Positions 27,301 to 36,718 of a stretch of 64,000 nt of DNA are shown piece by piece; positions within the stretch are counted from its first letter, which is position 1; each line of letters begins with the position of its first letter. The DNA comes from Pseudomonadota bacterium (GTDB lineage: Bacteria; Pseudomonadota; Gammaproteobacteria; DASZBR01). A program made the translations under genes and the position numbers. The stretch spans positions 18,206-82,205 of the forward strand of contig JAJYDF010000014.1 of NCBI GenBank assembly GCA_021777765.1, read 5' to 3'. Below the pieces are notes generated by a model. It was not told where the DNA came from and made no database searches. It saw nothing but the letters and a program-made list of their open reading frames with translations.

Positions 27301-28482
27301 ATACCTTTTACTATCTGAGAAGTAATACCAATGACTTGAGGTAATACAGGAATGCCAGATAAATAACTCAATTTACTCGCTACATTTAATCCTGTTGCAG
27401 CTGCACCTGCCGCGGCATTATTTGTGCCATCAATTTCTCCACTATGCATAGCTAATTCCGCAGTGAATTTTGCATAAAGACTATTTCTGAGTTCGTCTGC
27501 GAATTCATCGACTTTAGTTTGATTTCGTTTAGCAATTCGTTCTGGTGAGTTAGCTTCTAGCTTTATTTTTTCGGCAAGTTTTTCAGCTTCCATTTTTATT
27601 AATGCGGGTCTTATTGATGGAAATGAATTATTATTGATGTGAACTTTTAGCATAGCGGTCATTTGTTTAACCATGGATGAATCTTTTGCTTGATTCATAT
27701 TTATAGCATCAAATATTTTTAATTTTTGTTCAGTCGTAAATTCTGGTGGTCGGCTTTCAATGAGATATCGTTGTATGATTTTTTCTTGTATTGCTTGCAA
27801 TTCTTTATCAAGGCCAGCATTATTACCGCCATCATCTTTTAATTTTCTAATAATTAATGCAGCATCGTTAATAAATTGTACATAGTCTTCCGCAGTTGCT
27901 TTGCCTCCCTTATTTTTTAATTGTGTAATAATTTGTTGTTTGTTTTCGATTATCTTTTTGTGTCCTAATCGAATTAATGATTTGCTCATCGAAATGTTTA
28001 TTTGATTGAATATGTAATTCACGATATTTCTTTGGTTCATTTTCATAAAGTTGTTTTGCAGTAGCATCATAAATTTCATATAAGGTTTTTTTAAAGAGAG
28101 ATGCCTCATCAGTTGTTAAATCTGCTCTTGATGGTAATTTTTTGATCAGATTAGCAATATCGTCGGGGTTTTTGGCATTCACTAATTCTTGATAAACTTC
28201 AATAAGGAAGCGTTTTTTATTAGAGTAATTATTAGGATCTAAATAGGTAGTATCTAATTTATTATCAATTTATAATCGTGTACTAGATTCACGATGCTCT
28301 AAATAATTATTGAGTCTATCTGCAATGATTTTTTTTAGTTTATCTAATTTTTCTGAATCACTAGGAGAGCTTACGATGTTAGACGATTGTGGGTTTGGTG
28401 GTCCAGCATTATTACTGCTTATCGAACTACTTTCATTTTTTTGAGAGGAGCTATCTATGGTACTCGTTGAGCCGCCTGACAT
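24387..28482 (-). pseudogene. Two-module giant helical protein, frame-broken (candidate former effector)
   Basis: The start at 28482 is good (AAGGAG, 8 bases; MSGGSTSTIDSSSQ). Six open pieces follow on the minus strand and join into one ~1,360-codon protein after correcting an in-frame TAA at 28272-28270 and shifts near 27962, 27137, 26062 and 24956. Two tandem modules are evident. Each starts SEKL(D/N)KL and ends with a shared block: YIKSG(K/Q)F, ITS(H/Q)E(F/L)HHG, SAEGF, KPGI, DGV, KYG. The first module ends about 26800, the second about 24830; a Pro/Ser-rich tail follows. At the last break the T-run has 5 bases where the paralogous block in module 1 (26944-26949) has 6. Function unknown; helical, Lys/Asn-rich, signal-less. 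Confidence 0.7.
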
Positions 28483-28543
28483 AATGGCAACTCCTTTACA
28501 GTTACTTATTTATATATATAAGTATAGTGAAGAATCTTGATCA

Positions 28544-29893
28544 TTAAACAACTTCATTGCAGCTAAAGTTTGTTTGATCCCGCCACATTAAAAATGCCAT
28601 GCTTGCTGCTCTTGCGACAAGAAAGCCAAACAATGCTATCCACAATCCATGATTGCCAATTTCTTGGGTAAAATACCAAATGGGTAAAAATACACAAATC
28701 ACACTAAATAACATGGTATTTCTCATGTCCCTAGCACGTGTTGCGCCAACGAATATGCCATCCAATATGAAACTCCACACCGAAATAAATGGCGAAAGTA
28801 TAATCCATAGCGCATAGTTTTTCGCAGCTAAACGTACTTCATTTACATTTGTCATGATGTTAATTAGCAGCGTATGAAAAAGCGCAAATGCCAGACTATA
28901 TAAAGAAGCAACTAGCAATGCTGTATAAAGCACACTGCGTAATACTTCAATAAACGCTCCGCGACTTTTTTGCCCAATAGTCTCTCCAATAAGTGCCTCG
29001 GTAGCATTAGCAACACCATCCAAAAAACAGGCCATTAAAAATTGAAAACTCATTAATATTGCATTAACGGCGTAAATCACCGTGCCATATTCTGTGCTTT
29101 GGCGAGTAAAAAATGCATAAACAAAACATAAACACAGTGAACGTAGAAATAGATTTTGATTTATAAACAGAAACTTCTTAATTTCTTCCCAATGTAAAAT
29201 GGCTTTTAGAGAAAAAACGTTTATTTTTCCTTTTAATTTTTTGTATAAAAAAGGCAATCCTATTGCGACTGCGCAGTACTGTGCAATAAGGGTTGCTACT
29301 GCCACTCCTGCTATTGCAAGGTGACATTTGAATACCAAAATAATATCCAAAAACATCCCAATAATATTACTACCAATTAACATTATCATTGGCACTTTTG
29401 TATTTTGTATACCAATAAACCAGCCGACCAATACGTAATTCAGCATGGCTGCAGGTGCTCCCCAAATACAAATTCGCAAAAACAGTACTGTAGCTGGAAT
29501 TAATGAAGGTGTTGGATGCATAAAAATCATGGCAAAATGGATAATAATCTTTTGCAATAATATTATTAGGATTCCAACCAATCCTGCCAGAGCTATGCCT
29601 CTTGCTAATATTACTCCAATCGCTTTTTCATTTTTCTGACCGTATGCTTGCGCCGTAAGTCCTGAAGATGACCAGCGCAGAAAAACTAAAAGCCAATAAA
29701 TATATGAAATAATAGAAGTACCCAGATTAACACTATCGATATACAGTACATTATTTAAATGGCCAATGACGGCAATATCTGTCATACCAAGTAAAGGTAC
29801 TGTGATATTTGATAAAATCATCGGCAAACTAAGTTGCCAAATTCTATGATATAAGGTAAATTTTTCGGAATTTGAATGGGCACTTTTTTTCAT
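28544..29893 (-). CDS. MATE-family multidrug/toxin efflux transporter
   Basis: 449 residues with about 12 hydrophobic segments in two homologous halves. The N-terminus (IWQLSLPMILSNITVPLLGM, then DIAVIGHL) is the DinF-type MATE signature, and SSGLTAQAYGQKNEKA follows as usual. It exports compounds by H+ or Na+ antiport across the inner membrane. Its ATG overlaps the TGA of a 27-residue upstream ORF (ATGA), so translation is probably coupled. No strong ribosome-binding site of its own is visible. Confidence 0.9.
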   Translation of the reverse strand: MKKSAHSNSEKFTLYHRIWQLSLPMILSNITVPLLGMTDIAVIGHLNNVLYIDSVNLGTSIISYIYWLLVFLRWSSSGLTAQAYGQKNEKAIGVILARGIALAGLVGILIILLQKIIIHFAMIFMHPTPSLIPATVLFLRICIWGAPAAMLNYVLVGWFIGIQNTKVPMIMLIGSNIIGMFLDIILVFKCHLAIAGVAVATLIAQYCAVAIGLPFLYKKLKGKINVFSLKAILHWEEIKKFLFINQNLFLRSLCLCFVYAFFTRQSTEYGTVIYAVNAILMSFQFLMACFLDGVANATEALIGETIGQKSRGAFIEVLRSVLYTALLVASLYSLAFALFHTLLINIMTNVNEVRLAAKNYALWIILSPFISVWSFILDGIFVGATRARDMRNTMLFSVICVFLPIWYFTQEIGNHGLWIALFGFLVARAASMAFLMWRDQTNFSCNEVV

Positions 29894-29973
29894 AATAACG
29901 ATATCTTATTGTAAATTTCATCAGGAGTTAAGTCATTTAAACGCTGAATATACGTCCAGTATTTATATGCCAC
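29890..29973 (-). CDS. 27-residue ORF coupled to the MATE gene
   Basis: GTG at 29973 is preceded by AAGGAG with 7-base spacing, a strong ribosome-binding site. It encodes MAYKYWTYIQRLNDLTPDEI and six more residues; its TGA overlaps the MATE ATG. It may be a leader peptide that makes MATE translation depend on its own, or a small protein. No family recognised. Confidence 0.5.
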   Translation of the reverse strand: MAYKYWTYIQRLNDLTPDEIYNKISLL

Positions 29974-30160
29974 TTGGCAACTCCTTGTTATCATAACCAC
30001 GTTGAATAATAATGCAATTTAATTGGTTATAAATTGTGAGCCCTACGCCGCCTATAGCTCCACTGATCATTGCTAGATTTAAATTTCCAATACATAAGCA
30101 TATTAATACCGTAGAAAATACGGATTGATGAATAAGTGTTTATTGTTCTATATTCATCAT
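29963..30160 (-). pseudogene. Small membrane protein with in-frame TAA at codon 7
   Basis: From ATG 30160 the frame reads MMNIEQ, then TAA (30142-30140). It continues unshifted for 58 codons of coding-like hydrophobic sequence (VFSTVLICLCIGNLNLAMIS, then GAIGGVGLTIYNQLN) to TAA at 29963. It has two likely membrane helices. The last part carries the ribosome-binding site of the next ORF. Translation could also begin inside at an ATG (MISGAIGG), so the call of a broken gene is tentative. Confidence 0.45.
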
Positions 30161-30252
30161 TCTGATCCGCGCCGATGAAAGTGGGTGCAAAATTTGATTT
30201 TTCATATCTAGCTTAGAAAATATTTTTTAATATATAGAGACTGGGGATTTTT

Positions 30253-30636
30253 ATGAGTTTAATAATAGAATTAAAATTGAAATCAAATAAAACAATTAAA
30301 ACATTGGAATATGATTTATCTTTAATATTAATTTTTTTCAAAGCAATGCCGTTAATTAAAACCGCGCCAAAAATGAAATTAATATCCTATTTTGTTGATG
30401 GCCAGCAAGGTAATTAAATTGTACTAAACTTTACAGAATTTAATTATAAACCTGAGCATAATCAGGCAGAAAAGTTTGAATTATTATTAAAAAATACTGT
30501 CAATGAAGTTTCATTCCGACTCGATTTATTTGCTGATTTTGAATACGTGAGATATTTATCTGAAAATTCTTTTGAAAGTAATTTAAACAAAATGAATTCT
30601 TTAGCAATAAATGCTGGCGGCGAAGAAATGCAGTAG
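30253..30636 (+). pseudogene. Unknown 127-codon gene with in-frame TAA
   Basis: ATG 30253 follows GGGG. The frame gives 54 codons (KLKSNKTIKTLEYDLSLILI and on to VDGQQGN), then TAA at 30415-30417. With no shift a further 72 codons of coding-like sequence follow (NFTEFNYKPEHNQAEKFELL, then VRYLSENSFESN) and end at TAG 30634. Product unknown. A single nonsense change in an otherwise intact frame. Confidence 0.5.
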
Positions 30637-30860
30637 AGATTTTGACAAATCAATTAAATAAAATGAGCAAACATCCTCAAGTCTAACGATGTAGATGATT
30701 ACTTTAAAAATTGCTGGGAAGTGCAGGTTTATCACCTCTGCCCTCTCCCGGCGAATCAACTCCCCTACTCTAGCACCCCCTCTTTAAAATCAAGTGGTGA
30801 TGATTATGCAAGTGATGTAACATCAGCAGTCATTTTCATTACTCATTAAAACGGTTAACT
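30637..30860. other. Gap with relic of the integrase gene at about 30715-30775
   Basis: The stretch GTGCAGGTTTATCACCTCTG and the following CCCTCTCCCGGCGAATCAAC plus TCCCCTACTC match, on the opposite strand, the linker-coding part of the tyrosine recombinase at about 16500-16556. The match covers about 55 bases and then fades. It is the trace of a second integrase gene or a small recombination scar. Confidence 0.5.
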
Positions 30861-31418
30861 GTGAATAAAATACTTCAGAATAAATTAATAACAAATGCTT
30901 GCATTCCTGAGGTTTCTCTTCATCCTGATCTTGTGGCTATAAAAAACTTTATTTATATGCCGGCTCATTTTAAATGTTCCCAACCAATCAGTGACATTGA
31001 AAGTGTCGAATATGGTGCTTACACATTTCAATTAAATGATCATTCAATTATATTTCGCGTCGCTAAAACAACGCCTACTAAAACAGGCCAATTTGTCACT
31101 CTGTGGAAAAGAATTGGAAATGGCCCTATTCAACCCTATGATATCGACGACCCATTCGATTTTTTTGTAATTTGTACGCGCAAAGATAATTATTTTGGGC
31201 AATTTGTTTTTCCAAAAGGGGTATTGAGCGAACATGATGTTATATCAATTAAAGGAAAAGGTGGTAAACGCGCTATGAGAGTTTATCCACCATGGGAAAA
31301 ATCATTAAATAAACAGGCACAAAAAACGCAGCGTTGGCAGATCAAATATTTCTTAGATATTTCAAAAGATAATCCTGTGGATTTTAATCATGTCAAGAAT
31401 CTTTATTCGTTAATTTAA
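30861..31418 (+). CDS. MepB-family protein
   Basis: 185 residues of the MepB family: YMPAHFKCSQPISDIESVEY, then GAYTFQLNDHSIIFRVAKTTPTK is the typical strand pattern with FVTLWKRIGNGPIQPYD, FGQFVFPKGVLSEH and GKGGKRAMRVYPPW as conserved blocks. MepB is encoded beside the MepRA efflux system in Staphylococcus, but its biochemical role is not established. Length is close to the family norm. Here it stands alone. Confidence 0.85.
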   Translation: MNKILQNKLITNACIPEVSLHPDLVAIKNFIYMPAHFKCSQPISDIESVEYGAYTFQLNDHSIIFRVAKTTPTKTGQFVTLWKRIGNGPIQPYDIDDPFDFFVICTRKDNYFGQFVFPKGVLSEHDVISIKGKGGKRAMRVYPPWEKSLNKQAQKTQRWQIKYFLDISKDNPVDFNHVKNLYSLI

Positions 31419-31654
31419 AGCGGCTTTCGAATACTGCATACATGGGAGACATACTAAATAGAGTGGCAATAGTTATCCTTTAGTAGCAAATTCAGCTGTT
31501 TCTAATTATGGGGATGATATCAATTCACGTAATGCACATCTGGCCGCCTGAATCAAGCGGCGTCATACAAATAATTTAATACACAAACTCATTGTTTGTT
31601 CTTATCATACTCCCCTCTTACATCGGGATTTACAATTACAATAAGGGACACAGA
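31419..31654. other. Intergenic stretch with coding-like relic
   Basis: At 31474-31551 (+) a 25-codon stretch (YPLVANSAVSNYGDDINSRN, then AHLAA and TGA) looks like the C-terminal end of a lost gene; an in-frame TAG lies just upstream. No start is visible. The ribosome-binding site AAGGGA for rdgC is at the end of this gap. Confidence 0.3.
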
Positions 31655-32629
31655 ATGTTACTTAAACAAATTCAATTATTTCGCTTTAGCGATAGCACTT
31701 GCTTTGTATTAGAAAATTTATTGCAACGATTGGACCAGCTGACTTTTAATGCGTGTTTACCTTCTACCTCTTTTAGTGCTGGTTGGGTGCCACCCATAGA
31801 AGAAAATGAAATACCCTTGGCTCTGTCTATCAATGGCAAGATCATGATATGTCTGCAAATCGAAGAAAAAATATTACCCGCGTCAGTCGTTCAACAAGAA
31901 TTGCGCGATAAAATTAAAGAAATTGCTGAGCAAGAACAAGGCCGTAAAGTTTATAAAAAAGAAAAACAAAACTTAAAAGACGAAATAATCATGACATTAT
32001 TGCCAAATGCGTTTAGCAAATTGACACGTATTTATGCTTACATCGATCCACAAAATCAATGGCTGGTGCTGGGTACGATTAATGTCAAAAAAACCGAACA
32101 ATTTATCGATATTTTTAAAAAATCCATCAGCGAAAGTATTTCTCAATTTCAATTGAGAAAAATTCCATTAATTATGACAGATTGGGTAAGACATAAAAAT
32201 TATCCCACAGCGATTGCTATTGAAAAAGCCTGTGTTTTACAAGATCCAAAACAACAAAGCAGAATAATTCGTTGTCAACAACAAGATGTGTTTGCTAATG
32301 GTATTCAAACATTAATTAATGAAGGTTGTGAAATTATACAACTTGCTCTGCAATGGCAAGATCATTTGCAATTTACCTTTTCGCATAAATTTCATTTACA
32401 AGGCCTACGTTTTGGTGTTGATATCATTGCAGAAGCACAAGAAATTGAAGCTGAAACGAAATTGCAACAATTTACCGCTGATTTTTTTATGATGACGCAA
32501 ACATTGGCGCAATTGTTAAATGAATTATTAAATATATTCGCTGATAATGATAAATCGGATAAGCAAGAACTAAATAGTGTTAAAAAAAATCAAATCCCCT
32601 CTTCTGCTTTAGAGCTTGCGGTAAACTGA
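31655..32629 (+). CDS. rdgC: Recombination-associated protein RdgC
   Basis: 324 residues from the ATG at 31655, chosen for AAGGGA about 9 bases upstream; an upstream TTG-started extension reads as non-homologous. RdgC forms a ring around DNA and restrains RecA-driven recombination. Recognised blocks: the start MLLKQIQLFRFSD, the GWVPPIEENE segment, then LPASVVQQELRDKIKEIAEQ and QGRKVYKKEKQNLKDEI. Length is slightly above the ~300 of the E. coli protein. A dispersed palindromic pair follows it. Confidence 0.92.
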   Translation: MLLKQIQLFRFSDSTCFVLENLLQRLDQLTFNACLPSTSFSAGWVPPIEENEIPLALSINGKIMICLQIEEKILPASVVQQELRDKIKEIAEQEQGRKVYKKEKQNLKDEIIMTLLPNAFSKLTRIYAYIDPQNQWLVLGTINVKKTEQFIDIFKKSISESISQFQLRKIPLIMTDWVRHKNYPTAIAIEKACVLQDPKQQSRIIRCQQQDVFANGIQTLINEGCEIIQLALQWQDHLQFTFSHKFHLQGLRFGVDIIAEAQEIEAETKLQQFTADFFMMTQTLAQLLNELLNIFADNDKSDKQELNSVKKNQIPSSALELAVN

Positions 32630-32688
32630 TCATATTCTATCAAAACGCTTTCAAAATATTGTTGTGTACAGAGGAAAATTTCCTCTTT

Positions 32689-32815
32689 TTTTCCTTCTCC
32701 CGCTTGCGGGAGAAGGTGTCATGTAGTGACGGATGAGGGTAGTTTAAAATAGGATTCGATATTAATTTAATTTACCCTCATCTACCGAAGGCACCTTCTC
32801 CCAATTTTTCCAAGC
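32689..32815. repeat. Inverted pair of CCTTCTCCCG-type dispersed repeats
   Basis: The left unit has CCTTCTCCCGCTTGCGGGAG and then AAGGTGTCATGTAGTGACGG; the right unit, inverted, has CCCTCATCTACCGAAGGCAC and CTTCTCCCAATTTTT with a degraded end hairpin. Same family as 1331, 8151 and 56441. It lies downstream of rdgC and may serve as its terminator. Confidence 0.85.
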
Positions 32816-32907
32816 GCCCTTAATACTGCCTTAATAAAAATCTGCTAATATAATCATTCGATTAAATATCTATTCCTTATTTAATATCACCAGACAATAC
32901 AATTATT

Positions 32908-35900
32908 ATGCGTCGTTGCGATTTAGGGGGCGCGCCTACTATCGATTTAACACCACCTGGAAAGCGCGCAAGTTTTTTTGCTAATAACGTAAACAGAATG
33001 CAACAAGCAGCGATACCTTCACCATCAGCTTCTGCAGCAGCTGCAAGTTCATCCAGTTCTCAAAATAATCACGATAAACAACTTGAAGAACAATATTATC
33101 AAGAATTCAAATCTTTAGCCGACGATGAACAATTACATTCTATCAAACAAATAATTGAAGATGACGTACTTGCACCCTTAATTGAATTACACCCTGGTCA
33201 AAATGCTTTTATGGTGAATCAATTAATCTTACAACAAACTAAAATATTAAAGCTCAAACATATATTTATTCATAATGCTAAAGAATTTGAGCTTTTTTTA
33301 AGGCCATCAAAAATTGCTAATAATCAGATTAGTAAATTGCAAGGACCATTATTTGAGTTAATTCAAAATGGTGGTGTCTTAGTTATTGATTGGACAAATT
33401 TTAGCAATAAAGAAAAAGGTACCTATCAATATTTACTAGAAGATAATAATAATTCTAAAAATTAGCGTGTCATTGGAATCAGTGATCCAGCGACTAAAAG
33501 TGGTTCTCCTTTTTTATCACGCTGTAAAAGATGGTTTTTGCATGATGATTTTTTACGTAGTGCAACGGCAACTGCTAGTCACAACATTGATCTCACTCAT
33601 GCAGAACATAAAGATGTTTTTAGTAATAGTGGCTGGCGTGAAAAATTATTAGGGCAAATTACTTTATCAGGAAAAATAATTACATTGCGCGAAGGTGTAT
33701 TAATTAAAGCCATTAGAGAACACAGACCTTTTATTATTGAAAATTCCCCCATAAATGATAAAGACTTTGATCTACTTATGTACCGCTTACAAGTAGAACG
33801 TAAAGTATTATATAACGGTGAAATTATAGAGATAGATGAGAAGGCACCTATTTCAACTGCTCATAAAGCACATACCGATTTACCTCAAGTACCTCTTTAT
33901 AATGAAGGCGAATTACCCGCAGATAAACGGACTAATAGACGTATTTATCTTAATTTCAATAATTTCTATGAATGCTTCGAAAAAATTGTGATAGATAAAA
34001 AAACCAATGAAGCTACAACTTCTCCAGATGGATTACTCGCGCAATATCAAGCGAGCGATATTTTTTATATTACTGGCATAATCCCAGAGTATGATTGGGA
34101 AGAATTGCGCGCAACCATTAAAGAAAAATATCCTCAGAAAAATTTTGAATTTGTATTAGCGCCTGGAGCTGCTATTGTTAATGTCAAAGCTAATACTGAA
34201 CAACCTGCACATCAAACGATTAAATCACTGACAGAACTACCCCCGACAGTTAATACTATTTTTACTAACGATACTGATTAAGTTACAGCACAATTAGAAA
34301 AACAATTAAAGCAAAATGATTTAAAGCCATTGGTCATTAATGTCAATACACAAACACAAGTCAATCATTTAATTGCTAAAATAAAAATTTTACATTCTAC
34401 AAAAACTGAGATTAATACGGGCATTTTATATCAAGACCAAGGCTTATTAAAAGCTTTGATGGAAAAAACTGCTCGGACAATCATTTTAAATGGCGAATTA
34501 TCCTACACAGTTTATCAACAACTACTGCCATTATTATCTTCACCGCCTCATATTTATACCAATAGTACACGGCTCGAAAAAGAAAGCACTGGTCGATTAA
34601 TAGCAGTGATGCCATCGACTGCAAAAAATAAAATTCATGCTTTAAATAGCGTTCTAAAAGATTATAGTATTGCTGATTATCGTGCCGCATTTTCTGCAGA
34701 TAGTGTATTAATTGATCGTATTGAGCAATTTTATTATCGGGCTAATAAATTTCCACATCAAGGTATTGGCGTACCTAAAAAAGCGGAACTTTCATATCAT
34801 CGCTTAGAAAATATGTTGCGTGATTTAAAAGAGAAGAAGTTACATCCTCATAATCCTATCAAAGGATTATTTCATTATGATTATCCTGATTACACTTATC
34901 TTAATATCATTGCCAAATATTGTTTGTGTCCTGAAGATAATTCAGCTTGTAACAGATTTAAATTAAAACACTATATTCACAATCATTATATTCAACTCGA
35001 ATGTACTGATGCTATTGTTCATCATGTATGGGAATTATTAAATTGTTATAATGGTGCACAATTGCGTGAAATTTTAGGTAATGATCTCAATAATGTGCTT
35101 GATATTAGCTATTCTCCTCCTAAATTAAATCACGCGGCAATAAAACGGTTGTTGGAGTAGGTAAAAAAGGACTTCAATGTAACAACGACGCCTAAAGAAC
35201 AAAACACACTCAAAGTATTACAGCAACTCAATTATTTAATCTTTGAAAAGGGTGCTAAATTGATTTTTATGAAAGGGATGCCAGGCACCAGCAAAACTTA
35301 TAGTGCTGAACAATTAGAATTAGATACTCGTATCCAATTTTTTAAAGGTAAAAATAAAATCCGTGAATGGTTGTTAGATGAATCACCCAGAAAAAAAATA
35401 TTATTTCTGGATGAATTTAACATCGAAGAAGATGGCGCGTGGGATTTTCTTAAAGGTGATCCTATTTATTTTGAAGGCGAATGGTTTAAACGAACTGATG
35501 ATCATATCGTAATGGGAGCTGCTAATCTCGAAACATTTCCGCAACGGACACATCATCAATTTTTCCAAAATTATGCGGAAACTATTTATTTTACTGAGCA
35601 TACACATGACTATTTAAAACAACAGATTCTTGGGCCCTTGCTTGCCCCTCATCAATTAAACGAATTTGCTCAATATTTATTAAATGCTTATCATGCAATT
35701 GCAAAATTTAATCCACATTATATTTACACAATAAGAGATCTGCAAAATTTAGCACAGCGATTTATATGTTTAGTGAAGAATAAATCTCAAACGGAAGATA
35801 ATAAGCATTGTTTTATTAATGCCTGTGTGGGTGAATTTAGTGGTAATATCGAATATCCAGAACAACGTCAGAAATTTTATGATGAATTATACCGATTATT

Positions 35901-36609
35901 TGGCATAAATATCCAAAGACGTTTAGGTAATGAACCTCCTCTCATTGAATTAAAAAATGACATATCTATAACACAACAAAAAAGCTACCTGGTGGATGCA
36001 TTAGATCAAGATTTAATGATTCTAAAAATGATAAAAGAAAAAAGACAGCAACAATCTTCAACAAATAGTGATAGTCATAAAAAAGAATATTTTAAACAGT
36101 TGTATATTCTTCAAGGTGATCCAGGTGTTGGTAAATCATCATTTATTCGAGCCATGCTTGATGGTAAAGGAATTCCTTATCAGTCCATTGAAGTGTGCAA
36201 CATCAAAGCAGGAGAACAAATAAATGAAGCATGTGAGAAACGACGTTTTATCATTATTGATGAATTAAATTTAAGTGAAGAGTTAGAGAACCAACTGATT
36301 GATTTACTCGATAAAAAAAATCCAGACATCATGATATTCGCCACACAAAATGAGGGTAATGTTATCGGGCGAAAACCACTTGCACCTTCTTTACGTAATC
36401 GTGCGCATTTTTTGTATATGGATAATTATTCTGATGGTGAGATGGAATTATTAGCAGCAAAACATCATGTCAAGCCAAAACCATTTTTACGCGCTTATCA
36501 TCGTGCTTGTAAAGATTTTCCTGATAGCGTCAATTGCCGAACAGCTTTCACTATCTTAAGAAAACATGCGCGAAATTATCAACTACCGCATACGGCTAAT
36601 GTCACATAA
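32908..36609 (+). pseudogene. Double AAA ATPase with three in-frame stop codons
   Basis: One reading frame of 1,234 codons runs from ATG 32908 to TAA 36609, interrupted only by TAG 33463-33465, TAA 34279-34281 and TAG 35158-35160; no shift occurs. The four pieces therefore belong to one gene. The C-terminal third has two AAA modules: Walker A GMPGTSKT (about codon 788) with Walker B ILFLDEFN, and Walker A GDPGVGKS (about codon 1069) with Walker B FIIIDELN, of the dynein/MoxR-like AAA_5 type. The N-terminus has an Ala/Ser-rich disordered piece (SASAAAASSSSSQNN) and then alternating alpha/beta repeats. DPATKSGSPFLSRCKRWFL just after the first stop also reads as AAA-like. Role unknown; perhaps a large remodelling ATPase or effector. 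Confidence 0.75.
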
Positions 36610-36670
36610 AGGAAAAAGAAATAAATCTATTTCTCAATAACCTTATTTGATAAGAAAAACGCTATGATTA

Positions 36671-36704
36671 ACATGCAATTTCTTTATTTGTATAAATTGC
36701 ATGT
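36671..36704. terminator. Bidirectional terminator-like hairpin
   Basis: ACATGCAATTT and AAATTGCATGT pair as an 11-bp stem with a 12-base loop between two converging genes (AAA ATPase and the disordered protein). It is AT-rich with only short T-runs, so it may be a weak Rho-independent terminator for both. Confidence 0.5.
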
Positions 36705-36718
36705 TATTTATTCCTCTA

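Noticed and set aside
13721..35160. Alternative genetic code with TAA/TAG as sense codons
   Set aside because: Well-recognised genes in the same window, such as pvcA and the receiver gene, end normally at TAA or TGA, and both TAA and TAG terminate many intact genes at family-typical length. Recoding at single sites stays open but a code change does not fit.
32908..36609. Four separate genes in a row
   Set aside because: All four pieces are in the same frame, the bases between are coding-like, and none of the later pieces has a ribosome-binding site; one interrupted gene explains this better.
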